Assembly: GCA_965202905.1 (NCBI GenBank)
Contig: OZ241868.1
Coordinates: forward strand, 372,001 to 436,000
Source: CAYFYS01 sp965202905
GTDB lineage: Bacteria; Pseudomonadota; Alphaproteobacteria; MPNO01
DNA: 64,000 bases
Direction of reading: 5' to 3'
In this document: one piece after another, positions 8,169 through 16,613 of the stretch
How positions within the stretch are numbered: position 1 is the stretch's first letter
How the letters are laid out: the number at the start of each line of letters is the position of its first letter
The notes under the pieces: model-generated
What the model saw: only the letters and a program-made list of their open reading frames with translations
What the model was told of the DNA's origin: nothing
Database searches by the model: none
Made by a program: the position numbers and the translations under genes

Positions 8169-9155
8169 TCAACCGCCCATCCGCAGCACCACCTTGCCGC
8201 GCACCCGGCGATCGCGGATGACGTCGAAGGCCTCGACGTAGTCCTCCATGGCGAAGCTGGCCTGGACCGGCACGGAGATCCTGCCGTCGAGATAGAGCCG
8301 GAAGATCTCCGCCTGTACGCGCTGCACCCAGCCGGGATCGCGGTCGCGGTAGCTCGCCCAGTTGACCCCGGTCACCGCGATGTTCTTCAGCAGCACGTAG
8401 TTCGTCGTCAGCGTCGGGATCCGGCCGCCGGTGAAGCCGACGACCACGAGCCTGCCGCGGAAATCGAGCGCCCGGACGGCGCCGTCGAAGGCGTCGCCGC
8501 CGACGATCTCGATGACCACGTCCACCGCCCCGGTCGCTTGCCCGATCTGCGCCCGCACGGTCTCCTTCAGATCGCCGCCGGACAGGTCGATCAGGTGATC
8601 GGCTCCGGCCGCGCGCGCGACATCGGCCTTCGACATCGTCGTCAGCCCGGCAATGACGGTGCAGCCGAAAGCCTTGGCCAACTGCACGGCGGCGATCCCC
8701 ACGCTGCCGGTGGCCGCGGTCACCAGAACCCGTTCGCCGGGCCTGACCGCCGCCCGGTCGACCAGCGCGAAATGGGCGGTCTGGAAGGCGATTCCGACGG
8801 CCGCGGCGGCTTCGAAATCCATCCCGTCGGGGATGGGGAAACACAGCGAAGCGGGTCGGACCATGCGCTCGCTGTAGGCGCCCCATTCGGCCTGCGTCAT
8901 CACCCGGTCGCCCACCGACAGGCCCTTCACGCCCTCGCCCAGCGCGGCGACGATTCCGGCGCCCTCCTTTCCGGGGCAGAACGGATGCGGCGGGATCAGC
9001 TGGTACTTGCCCTCGATGACCAGCAGATCGGGAAAGTTGACCGCCGCCGCCTTCATGTCGATCGCGACCTCGCCGGGCCCGGGAACCGGATCCGGCAGGT
9101 CTTCGATGACGAGGTCCTCCGGCGTTCCGACCGATTTGGCGAGGATTGCGCGCAT
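8169..9155 (-). CDS. NADPH:quinone oxidoreductase, zinc-independent MDR family
   Basis: 328 residues. The N-terminal GroES-like fold (EDLPDPVPGPGEVAIDMKAA, PFCPGKEGAGIVAALG) is followed by a Rossmann domain with VTAATGSVGIAAVQLAKAFG, the usual AAxGxVGxxAxQLAK coenzyme signature. Structural zinc cysteines are absent, as in quinone oxidoreductases of the MDR superfamily. Start chosen at 9155, where AGGAG lies 7 bases upstream; a longer frame to 9305 lacks such a site and would run through repeats. It is divergent from ald, with a repeat-rich region between the two starts. Substrate cannot be named. Confidence 0.87.
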   Translation of the reverse strand: MRAILAKSVGTPEDLVIEDLPDPVPGPGEVAIDMKAAAVNFPDLLVIEGKYQLIPPHPFCPGKEGAGIVAALGEGVKGLSVGDRVMTQAEWGAYSERMVRPASLCFPIPDGMDFEAAAAVGIAFQTAHFALVDRAAVRPGERVLVTAATGSVGIAAVQLAKAFGCTVIAGLTTMSKADVARAAGADHLIDLSGGDLKETVRAQIGQATGAVDVVIEIVGGDAFDGAVRALDFRGRLVVVGFTGGRIPTLTTNYVLLKNIAVTGVNWASYRDRDPGWVQRVQAEIFRLYLDGRISVPVQASFAMEDYVEAFDVIRDRRVRGKVVLRMGG

Positions 9156-9211
9156 CAAAATGCTCCTGGTTGACAGAGTCCGCAAAAACCGATCTGTTGG
9201 CAGCCTTCGTC

Positions 9212-9274
9212 CCAATCTCCCCGGGCCAATCTCCCCGGGCGGGCGCGAAGCCCGTGGATCCAGCCCGTGGATCC
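9212..9274 (+). repeat. Two adjacent tandem duplications (14 bp x2 and 13 bp x2)
   Basis: CCAATCTCCCCGGG occurs twice at 9212-9239, and AGCCCGTGGATCC occurs twice at 9249-9274, both perfect. They lie in the divergent promoter region between the oxidoreductase and ald, just before the 20-bp array, so three independent duplications sit within 300 bases. Confidence 0.95.
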
Positions 9275-9295
9275 CCGGTGGCGGCCGTCGGGACC

Positions 9296-9301
9296 GGAGG
9301 G
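9296..9301 (+). promoter_or_regulatory. Shine-Dalgarno sequence ahead of the first array copy
   Basis: GGAGGG at 9296-9301 directly precedes the ATG of array copy 1 (9304). No comparable site precedes any later copy or the real ald start at 9464, where the upstream bases are ATACCCCC. Ribosomes therefore probably load here, 160 bases before the ald coding region. Confidence 0.6.
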
Positions 9302-9303
9302 CC

Positions 9304-9483
9304 ATGTTGATCGGCGTATCCCCATGTTAATCGGCATACCCCCATGTTAATCGGCATACCCCCATGTTAATCGGCATACCCCCATGTTAATCGGCATACC
9401 CCCATGTTAATCGGCATACCCCCATGTTAATCGGCATACCCCCATGTTAATCGGCATACCCCCATGTTAATCGGCATACCCAG
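9304..9483 (+). repeat. Nine-copy 20-bp array of the ald start region
   Basis: The unit ATGTTAATCGGCATACCCCC repeats every 20 bases at 9324, 9344, 9364, 9384, 9404, 9424 and 9444. Copy 1 at 9304 is a variant (TTG for TTA, GTATC for ATACC). The ninth at 9464 runs into the ald gene. Each of the first eight copies is a complete 8-codon minicistron (MLIGIPPC, or MLIGVSPC in copy 1) whose TAA lies inside the ATGTTAA of the next copy. Start and stop codons thus overlap at every step, including the step into ald. There are no spacers, so this is not CRISPR. Confidence 0.97.
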
Positions 9484-10582
9484 GGAGATTAAGACCCAGG
9501 AGCACAGGGCCGGCATGACGCCGGGCTCGGTCAACGAGCTCACCCGGCGCGGCCACGAGGTCATCGTCCAGACCGGGGCCGCCCACCGCATCGGCGTCGA
9601 CGACGCCGATTTCATCGCCGCCGGCGCCCGAATCGCCGCCGACGAGTCCGAGATCTTCGCCGCCGCCGACATGATCGTCAAGGTCAAGGAGCCGCAGCCG
9701 GCCGAGGTCGCGAAGCTGCGCGAGGGCCAGGTGCTGTTCACCTATCTCCACCTCGCGCCCGACCCCGAACTCACCGAAGGCCTGATCGAATCGGGCTGTG
9801 TCGCCATCGCCTACGAGACCGTCACCGACGTGCATGGCGGGCTGCCGCTGCTGGCGCCGATGAGCGAGGTCGCCGGCCGCATGGCCGTCCAGGCCGGCGC
9901 CAACTGTCTGGAGATCGCCGAGGGCGGCCGCGGCATGCTGCTGGGCGGCGTGCCGGGCGTCCATCCGGGCAAGGTGGTGGTGATCGGCGGCGGAGTCGTC
10001 GGCTCCAATTCGGTCTTCGTCGCCAAGGGGTTCGGCGCCAGCGTGACGGTCATCGACACCGCGCTGCGCCGGCTGGCTCAGCTCGACTTCCAGTTCCAGT
10101 CCGGGATCACGACGCTCTATTCGACCACCGACACGATCGAGCGCGAACTCGTGGACGCCGATCTCGTCATCGGGGCGGTGCTGCTGCCCGGCGCCGAGGC
10201 CCCCAAGCTGGTCACCGCCGACATGGTGCGGCGGATGAAGCGCGGTTCGGTGATCGTCGATGTCGCGATCGATCAGGGCGGCTGCTGTGAGACCAGTCGG
10301 CCGACCACCCATTCGGATCCGACCTATCTGGTCGACGATGTCGTCCATTACTGCGTGACCAACATGCCGGGCGCGGTCGCGCGCACCTCGACCTTCGCAC
10401 TCAACAACGCCACGCTGCCCTTCGTCATCCGGCTCGCCCAGCGCGGCTACCGCGAGGCGATGGCGGTCGACCCGCATTTGCGGGCCGGTCTGAACGTCCA
10501 CCGCGGCCGGCTCACCTACGATGCCGTCGCCGAGGCCCAGAACCGCGACTTCACGCCCGCTGAGGAGGCGCTGGCCGCATGA
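9464..10582 (+). CDS. ald: Alanine dehydrogenase
   Basis: 372 residues, the normal family length. It begins MLIGIPREIKTQEHRAGMTP, matching the conserved alanine dehydrogenase/transhydrogenase N-terminus, and has the NAD-binding glycine motif VVVIGGGVVGSNS near residues 170-182 and the catalytic-region histidine segment YLHLAPD. It interconverts L-alanine with pyruvate and ammonia using NAD. The start at 9464 is fixed by homology, but it is the last of nine tandem copies of this start region and lacks its own ribosome-binding site. Expression probably depends on re-initiation through the upstream minicistrons. Confidence 0.95.
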   Translation: MLIGIPREIKTQEHRAGMTPGSVNELTRRGHEVIVQTGAAHRIGVDDADFIAAGARIAADESEIFAAADMIVKVKEPQPAEVAKLREGQVLFTYLHLAPDPELTEGLIESGCVAIAYETVTDVHGGLPLLAPMSEVAGRMAVQAGANCLEIAEGGRGMLLGGVPGVHPGKVVVIGGGVVGSNSVFVAKGFGASVTVIDTALRRLAQLDFQFQSGITTLYSTTDTIERELVDADLVIGAVLLPGAEAPKLVTADMVRRMKRGSVIVDVAIDQGGCCETSRPTTHSDPTYLVDDVVHYCVTNMPGAVARTSTFALNNATLPFVIRLAQRGYREAMAVDPHLRAGLNVHRGRLTYDAVAEAQNRDFTPAEEALAA

Positions 10583-10874
10583 GGAATTTCCGACGGCGGC
10601 GGTCGAAGGTGGCGGCTGGGATGAGTGGTACACCGCCGGTGGCCGCCTCGCCTCGCCCGGCTTGTTCCGACGGCCGATCCGACCCCGCGAAACCGCCCCT
10701 GAAACGCCCCGAAAATCCCCGCCATCCCTTGGGTTTCCGGGATCTTCCGGATTCGCAAAGACTTTCGTCCCCCTACACAGGCGCGGCGGACATGCAGCGC
10801 ATTGGGGCGAGCGCCAACGGCGTCGCATTGACCCCAAGCGTCCCGGTCGCGCCGACAGCGGACGACGCGACCCT
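10583..10874 (+). other. Non-coding gap between ald and the SLC13 transporter
   Basis: About 290 bases. Open frames on both strands here are extensions of neighbouring frames without recognisable similarity. The transporter frame is open throughout, so a longer N-terminus cannot be excluded. No terminator hairpin followed by a T run was seen after ald. Confidence 0.4.
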
Positions 10875-12416
10875 ATGGCTCAAAGCGGGGATCGAGCATG
10901 GCTTGCAAGGATATCGTCGCCGGTTGGAGTCTCTGTGGCGGCCCTGCCGAATCGGCGTAGCCGATTACCATCGCGGCGGCGGATCGGTTTGATCGCCGGC
11001 GTTGCCGGGTTCGCGCTCATCCTCGTTCTGCCCGCGCCAGACGGCATGTCCGACGCGGCGTGGCGAACGGCGGCGGTCGCCGTGCTGATGGCGGCGTGGT
11101 GGGCGAGCGAAGCGATCCCGATCCCGGCGACCGCACTCCTGCCCCTCGTTCTGTTCCCGGTTCTGGAGATCGCCACGATCGGCGACGCCGCGAAACCGTT
11201 CGCCAATCCGCTGATCTTTCTGTTCCTTGGCGGGTTCATTCTGGCGCTCACGGTTCAGCGTTGGGACCTGCACCGACGCGTAGCAATAAACCTGCTGCGG
11301 CTGTTCGGAGACAAGCCGGCGCGCATCGTTGCCGGCGTCATGGTGACGACCGCGGTGCTCAGCATGTGGCTCAGCAACACTGCGACCGCGATGCTGATGC
11401 TGCCGATCGCCGCTTCGACGGTGGCGATCGTCACAGAGACGGGCAGTGCGGGTGGAGACCTCGCCCGCCGCCAATATGCTCCGGCTCTCATGCTGGCTGT
11501 GGCCTACGCCGCAAATGTCGGCGGCCTCGGGACGTTGATCGGCACGCCGGCCAACGCGTTGCTCGCGGCATTCATCTCCGAGACCTACGGTTTCGAGATC
11601 GGCTTCGGCGTATGGATGGCGTTCGGCGCGCCTCTGATTCTGATCCTGCTGCCGGTCATCTGGCTGGTGCTGGTCAAAGTCGCGTTTCCCGCGGTCGGCC
11701 GCATGGCGGCGAGGCATCAGGGTGACGCCATTGCCGCCGCTCGTCGGGAGCTGGGCGGACTCTCGTCTGCCGAGCGCCGCACCGCCGCGATATTCGTTCT
11801 TGCCGCCGTGTTGTGGATTGCCCGTCCGACAATCGAACGAGAAACCGGATTCGACGCTCTGGGCGACGCCGGGATCGCCGTGTTCTGTGCCTTGCTGACG
11901 TTTCTCGCGCCGTCCGGACGGCGCGGCGCCAGTTTGATGGACTGGGATCATGCCAAGACCCTGCCATGGGGCATTCTCGTGCTGTTTGGCGGCGGCCTGA
12001 GCCTCGCCGCCGCCGTCCAATCCAGCGGCCTCGCCGCATGGATCGCCGGCGGGGTCGACGCGATCGGCGCGACCTCGCCGGTCGTTCTCACGCTTGCCGT
12101 CGTTACGGTGGTCGTGTTGCTCACCGAATTGACGAGCAACACCGCGACGGCCGCGACCTTTTTGCCGATTGCCGCGGCGGTTTCGCTCAGTCAGATCGGT
12201 GACCCGCTGCCGTTGAGCATTGCGGTCGCGATCGCCGCAAGCTGTGCTTTCATGCTGCCGATCGCAACCCCGCCTAACGCGATCGTCTTCGCCTCCGACC
12301 ATGTGACGATCCCGCAGATGATGCGCGCCGGTCTACTCCTCAACCTGATCAGCATTCTCGTATTGAGCGGGTTCGCACTGACGGTGGCGCCGCTGGTTTT
12401 CGGCGGCGGCCGGTGA
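10875..12416 (+). CDS. SLC13/DASS family anion:sodium symporter
   Basis: About 513 residues with a dozen hydrophobic segments. The two SNT motifs that form the substrate and sodium sites of the divalent anion:Na+ symporters are present in each half: LSNTATAMLMLPI and TSNTATAATFLPIA. GTLIGTPANAL and PIATPPNAIVFAS follow them as in the family. Members carry dicarboxylates, citrate or sulfate into the cell; the substrate is not readable here. The start at 10875 is a guess, since the first membrane segment begins only about 36 residues later and the frame is open well upstream; a GTG near 10930 is an alternative. Confidence 0.85.
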   Translation: MAQSGDRAWLARISSPVGVSVAALPNRRSRLPSRRRIGLIAGVAGFALILVLPAPDGMSDAAWRTAAVAVLMAAWWASEAIPIPATALLPLVLFPVLEIATIGDAAKPFANPLIFLFLGGFILALTVQRWDLHRRVAINLLRLFGDKPARIVAGVMVTTAVLSMWLSNTATAMLMLPIAASTVAIVTETGSAGGDLARRQYAPALMLAVAYAANVGGLGTLIGTPANALLAAFISETYGFEIGFGVWMAFGAPLILILLPVIWLVLVKVAFPAVGRMAARHQGDAIAAARRELGGLSSAERRTAAIFVLAAVLWIARPTIERETGFDALGDAGIAVFCALLTFLAPSGRRGASLMDWDHAKTLPWGILVLFGGGLSLAAAVQSSGLAAWIAGGVDAIGATSPVVLTLAVVTVVVLLTELTSNTATAATFLPIAAAVSLSQIGDPLPLSIAVAIAASCAFMLPIATPPNAIVFASDHVTIPQMMRAGLLLNLISILVLSGFALTVAPLVFGGGR

Positions 12417-12771
12417 ACCCTCAGCAGGGCGGCGCCTCATCGCGAAGTGACGACTTGCGAGGATGCGCGCTGGCGAATCCTTTCCCGCGCCGCCGTGGTT
12501 TCGTCCGCCGCCGCGCCGTCGGGTGCGGCCGTAAACCGCTTCCAACTTCATCAATCTCAGCCCCTGCGCCGGCTCTGTCCGACGCATCCAAACCCTCCAA
12601 AACCTCGAGGGAGTCCATATCCGGACAGATCGTGCGGTACAGGGACCGGACATACCCCGTGTTCTCGACACAATCGGCGGGATGGGCTTGGCAAATCGCC
12701 TGCTGGCGATAGAATGGCGCCCAGCAAGATCACGGTTCGTTCCTTGGTATATTTTGGTGGGGCGTGTCGAA
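12417..12771 (+). other. Intergenic region upstream of the ferritin-like gene
   Basis: About 355 bases without a gene I can support. Short frames on both strands resemble nothing. A TTGGTATATTTTGG stretch at about 12744-12757 is AT-rich against the background and might belong to a promoter for the downstream pair, but no convincing -35/-10 pair was found. Confidence 0.35.
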
Positions 12772-13605
12772 ATGGGTCGGTGGAACCAGGAAAGTGTCGC
12801 GTGGGACGAATTCGATCGGGCGCTGGTAGACCCGAACATCGTCCCGATCATCAAAGCCGCCAGTCTGGTCGAGGCCAATGCGCGGGACTATGGCGTCTAT
12901 CTGTGCAACGTCTTCCACGACGACGCGCGGATCCAGAAGGCGATCATGGGTTGGGTCGGCGAGGAGACCCTCCACGGTCAGGTGCTGTCGCGCTGGGCCG
13001 GTCTTGCCGATCCCGGGTTCGACTTCGAGCGGGCCTTCGCCAGGTTCACCGGCGGATTCCGCCTGCCGCTGGAGGCCGACGTCTCGGTGCGCGGCTCTCG
13101 GGCGGGCGAACTGATCGCGCGCTGCATGGTCGAGACCGGCACGAGCTCCTTCTACAAGGCGCTCGGCGACGCCACGCAGGAGCCGGTTCTGCGCGCAATC
13201 TGCCGCGAGATCGAGAACGACGAGCTGGCCCATTACGAGCTGTTTCGGAGTCATCTCGAACGCTATCTGCACAAGGAGCGCCGCGGCTACTGGCAGCGGC
13301 TGAGGGTCGCGTTTTCGCGCATCGTGGAGGCCGAGGACGACGAGCTGGCCTATGCCTACTACACCGCCAACATGCCCGATGACGCGCCCTACAACCGCGC
13401 GCGCTGCGCGATGGAGTACGCCCGCGGGACGCTCGCCTACGTCGCGCCGGATCATTTCGAGCGCGCCGTCGGCATGTTCCTGCAGCCGGTCGTGTTCACG
13501 CGCGGCAGCGCGATTCTGCGCCGGTTCTTCTCGCGCCTGCTCTGGCTGACGGTCCGCGTGCGGGTGTTCTTCATGGTCCGTCAGCACGCGGCGACGGCAA
13601 GCTGA
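12772..13605 (+). CDS. Ferritin-like diiron protein
   Basis: 277 residues. The spacing of acidic and histidine residues matches a four-helix diiron site: E34, E65-x-x-H68 (in GEETLH), E121, and E151-x-x-H154 (in ENDELAH). The protein is larger than rubrerythrin or ferritin and ends with an arginine-flanked hydrophobic stretch (LLWLTVRVRVFFMV) that could touch the membrane. Only 8 bases separate it from the acyl-AMP ligase/ACP/acyltransferase gene, so the two are probably one operon. By analogy with diiron oxygenases and desaturases that act on carrier-bound substrates, it may oxidise an acyl chain. That role is inference; the diiron site is read directly. Confidence 0.75.
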   Translation: MGRWNQESVAWDEFDRALVDPNIVPIIKAASLVEANARDYGVYLCNVFHDDARIQKAIMGWVGEETLHGQVLSRWAGLADPGFDFERAFARFTGGFRLPLEADVSVRGSRAGELIARCMVETGTSSFYKALGDATQEPVLRAICREIENDELAHYELFRSHLERYLHKERRGYWQRLRVAFSRIVEAEDDELAYAYYTANMPDDAPYNRARCAMEYARGTLAYVAPDHFERAVGMFLQPVVFTRGSAILRRFFSRLLWLTVRVRVFFMVRQHAATAS

Positions 13606-13613
13606 GCCCGGCC

Positions 13614-16298
13614 GTGCGGTCCGCGGGCGAGCATTCGGACCTGCGGACTCTCAAGGATCTGATCTCGGGCCTGGATCGATACGGCGAGAGGACGGCGCTG
13701 ATCGCCTTCTCGCCCGACGGGGCCGAGGAAACGAGCTTCGCCGCGCTGGTCGAGCGCAGCAGGCAACTCGCGGCTTGGCTGTGCGAGCGGCGCATCGCGG
13801 ATGGCGCGCCGGTCGCCGTCTTCGCGCCCAACAGCATAGATGCGGTCATTTGTCGCTTCGCGCTGATCCTCGCCGATGCGCTGACCGTGCCGATCGACTT
13901 CGACGCCGATGCCGGCCGGCTCTACGACCTGCTCGCCGACAGCGGCGCCAGGCGCCTGTTCGTCGGCGCCGCCTTTCTCGATGTCGCCCGGGATGCGATC
14001 GGCCGTCTGGGCGAGGATGTGGAGATGGTGCTTATCGACGATGCGCCCGAAGCCGCAGGCCTGCCGCGGCTGGCCGCGCTGACGGCAGATCCGGTGTCGG
14101 ACCGGGGCGGCGTGGACCCCGATGCGCCGGTCGCGCGGTTCTACACCGCGGGCACCACCGGGGTCTCCAAGGCGGTGCCGCTGTCTCACCGCAACATTCT
14201 GACCAACCTGCGGATTCTCATGGAACTCGAGGTCGTCGGGCGCGACGACCGGGTGGTCCTGCCGTTGCCGCTGCATCACTCCTACCCGTTGATCGTCGGG
14301 CTTCTGCTGCCGCTTTCCGCGGGCGCGGCGGTGGTCTTTCCGGCCGGAATCGCGGGCCCGGATTTCGTTCAGGCGGTGCGAGAGGGAAAGGCGAGCGTCG
14401 TGGTCGGCGTGCCGCGGCTCTACGAGGCGTTCGTTGCCGGCCTCGACAACCGCATCGCATCGCTCGGCGGTCTGCGCCCGGTGGTTCTGAAAAGCCTGCT
14501 CGCCATCGCGATGGGCGCGCGCAGGCGGCTCGGCTGGCGCATCGGGCGCGTCCTGCTGCGGCCGCTGCACGCCCAGATCGGCCCCGATCTCAGGATCCTG
14601 GCCTGCGGCGGCGCGCGGCTCGACGCCGAGGTCGAATGGCGGCTCGAAGGGCTCGGCTATTCGGTGCTCACCGGCTACGGGCTGGTCGAGACCGCCTCGA
14701 TCGCGACCTATAACCGGCCGGGCGCGGCCCGCGTCGGCAGCGCCGGACGGCCGTCGGCGGCCGTCGAAATGCGGATCGCGCCGGTCGACGAGATGGACCG
14801 CGGCGAGGTCCAGTTCCGCGGCCCGATCGTCTTCAAAGGCTACGCCAACAACCTCGCGGCCAACGCGGAAGCCTTCACCGACGGCTGGTTCCGCACCGGC
14901 GACCTCGGCTGGCAGGACGAGGACGGGTTCCTTTTCATTTCCGGCCGGCTCAAGGAGGTGATCCCGCTGTCCGGCGGCAAGAACGTCGCGCCCGGCGATG
15001 TCGAGGAAGTCTACCGGCAAAGCCCCTATGCCGAGGAATTCGCCGTGATCGAGCGCAACGATCGGCTGGCCGGCATCGTCGTGCCCAACATGGACGCGCT
15101 GCGCCAGGCCGGCGACGGCGACATGGAGCAGCGGCTCCGCCTGTCCTTCGGCGAGCTCGGCCGCGGTCTGCCGGGTTACATGCGGATTGCCGATTTCGTG
15201 GTCACCCGCGAGCCGCTGCCGCGCAACCAGCTCGGCAAGTACCGGCGGTTCCAGCTTCCGGAAGTCTTCGACCGGGCTGAGCGGGGCGCCGGAACGGCCC
15301 CGGCTGCGCTCGATGACGCGGATCGGGCGCGGTTGGAGACCGCGCGGGCGCGGGCGCTGATCGCTTGGCTCGAAGGCAGGTTCCCCGAGGCCGCGCTCCA
15401 CCCCGACACATCTTTGCAAATGGAGCTCGGGATCGATTCGCTGTCCTGGCTCGACCTGAGCCTGGATCTCGAACGGACGCTCGGCGTCCGGCTGTCCGAG
15501 GACGTGCTCGGCGGGCTGATCAATCTCCGCGACCTGATCGATGCGGTCGAGGCGGCCGAGGACTCCGGCGAATCGGACCCCTCCCACCACACGCGGCTCC
15601 GGGCGCGGGTGCGCGCGGACAGCGCCCGTTGGCTCGGCGAGCCCGGCCTCTGGGCGCGTGCGATCGGGCGGACCCTGCATCCGGCGGTCCGCCTGACGGC
15701 GGCGGTCTTCTTTCGCCTGCACGCCGACGGCGCCCCGCCGCCGCCGACGGGGCGGCGGATCATCCTGGCCAACCATTTGAGCGATCTCGACCCGCTGGTC
15801 CTTGGCGCCGCGCTGCCCTACCCGGTTCTCCGTGGTGTCTGGTGGGGCGGCGATGCCGGGCGGCTGTTCGGCAGTCGGGCCGGCCGGGCGCTCGCGCGCA
15901 TCGCCCGGATTTTCCCGGTCGACGACCGCGCGCCCGATGCAAGCCTCGAACTCGCGGTCGAAGTCCTGGAGCGCGAGCGGACGCTGGTGTGGTTCCCGGA
16001 GGAATGGCGCTCGCCCGACGGCGCGCTGCAGCGCTTCCGGGCGGGTGTCGGCGCGCTGGTGGACAGGACCCACGCCGACGTCGTGCCCGCGATCATCGAG
16101 GGAACGTTCGAGGCGATGCCGCGCACCGCGAAGCTCCCGCGGCCCCGGCCCGTCTCGATCCGTTTCGGCCCCCCGGTCAAGGCCGCCGACCTGCTGTCCG
16201 GGCTTCCGGTCGAAGCGCCTCGCGAGCGCCACCGCGCGATCGCGCAGAAGCTGCAGCAGGCGATGGCGGCCCGAATGAAAACCGGGGCCAGCGAATAA
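13614..16298 (+). CDS. Acyl-AMP ligase / acyl carrier / PlsC acyltransferase fusion
   Basis: 894 residues with three modules. An adenylate-forming ligase carries FYTAGTTGVSKAVPLSHRN from about residue 176, GYGLVETAS, and GWFRTGDLGWQDEDG. An acyl-carrier domain carries GIDSLSW with the phosphopantetheine serine near residue 608. A PlsC-type acyltransferase has NHLSDLDP (the HX4D motif, near 719) and FPEEWRSPDG (motif III) near 793. The chain can activate a fatty acid, hold it on its own carrier and pass it to a lysolipid or similar acceptor. GTG start 9 bases after the ferritin-like stop. It resembles Aas-type enzymes but has an internal ACP. Acceptor unknown. Confidence 0.85.
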   Translation: MRSAGEHSDLRTLKDLISGLDRYGERTALIAFSPDGAEETSFAALVERSRQLAAWLCERRIADGAPVAVFAPNSIDAVICRFALILADALTVPIDFDADAGRLYDLLADSGARRLFVGAAFLDVARDAIGRLGEDVEMVLIDDAPEAAGLPRLAALTADPVSDRGGVDPDAPVARFYTAGTTGVSKAVPLSHRNILTNLRILMELEVVGRDDRVVLPLPLHHSYPLIVGLLLPLSAGAAVVFPAGIAGPDFVQAVREGKASVVVGVPRLYEAFVAGLDNRIASLGGLRPVVLKSLLAIAMGARRRLGWRIGRVLLRPLHAQIGPDLRILACGGARLDAEVEWRLEGLGYSVLTGYGLVETASIATYNRPGAARVGSAGRPSAAVEMRIAPVDEMDRGEVQFRGPIVFKGYANNLAANAEAFTDGWFRTGDLGWQDEDGFLFISGRLKEVIPLSGGKNVAPGDVEEVYRQSPYAEEFAVIERNDRLAGIVVPNMDALRQAGDGDMEQRLRLSFGELGRGLPGYMRIADFVVTREPLPRNQLGKYRRFQLPEVFDRAERGAGTAPAALDDADRARLETARARALIAWLEGRFPEAALHPDTSLQMELGIDSLSWLDLSLDLERTLGVRLSEDVLGGLINLRDLIDAVEAAEDSGESDPSHHTRLRARVRADSARWLGEPGLWARAIGRTLHPAVRLTAAVFFRLHADGAPPPPTGRRIILANHLSDLDPLVLGAALPYPVLRGVWWGGDAGRLFGSRAGRALARIARIFPVDDRAPDASLELAVEVLERERTLVWFPEEWRSPDGALQRFRAGVGALVDRTHADVVPAIIEGTFEAMPRTAKLPRPRPVSIRFGPPVKAADLLSGLPVEAPRERHRAIAQKLQQAMAARMKTGASE

Positions 16299-16613
16299 TT
16301 CTTCGGAAGACTACGCATCGTCCCCGGTGTTCCACGGATTTCATCCGGGCCAGCCGAGCGGCTTATGGCTTGCCCGCGCCGGCGCTGGCGGTCGCCCGCC
16401 TCGTGGACCCGTACGCTCCAGCCTCGCTGGGCCAGCCGACGCTGCCGCCGCGGTCAATCCGGCAATCCCGCCCCGGCAATCCCGGCGTGGCGCTTGCGCG
16501 ACGGCATGATCCGAACCGGCAGAACGACAGGAGGCCCGGCAAAAAATCTACCGCAGGATCGCGGCGGCTGAAGGGGGTGGCCGGCGGATGCCGGCCGGAT
16601 CGTCCTCCTTCGA
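16299..16613 (+). other. Intergenic region, convergent genes
   Basis: About 315 bases between the fusion gene and rhlE, which converge here. Frames on both strands are short and unrecognised. No clear hairpin plus T run; nothing identified. Confidence 0.4.

Noticed and set aside
9304..9483. CRISPR-like array
   Set aside because: The 20-bp units are directly contiguous with no spacers, and the last unit is the ald coding start. There are no cas genes in the window.
12417..12618. Basic 65-codon minus-strand frame
   Set aside because: Arg/Lys/Pro-rich, no ribosome-binding site and no recognised family; likely chance.
13581..16232. Very long minus-strand open frame (about 880 codons) opposite the ligase/ACP/PlsC gene
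   Set aside because: It mirrors a gene with strong motifs on the plus strand; high GC at third positions removes stops on the opposite strand. Its translation is low-complexity Arg/Gly/Asp with no domain.
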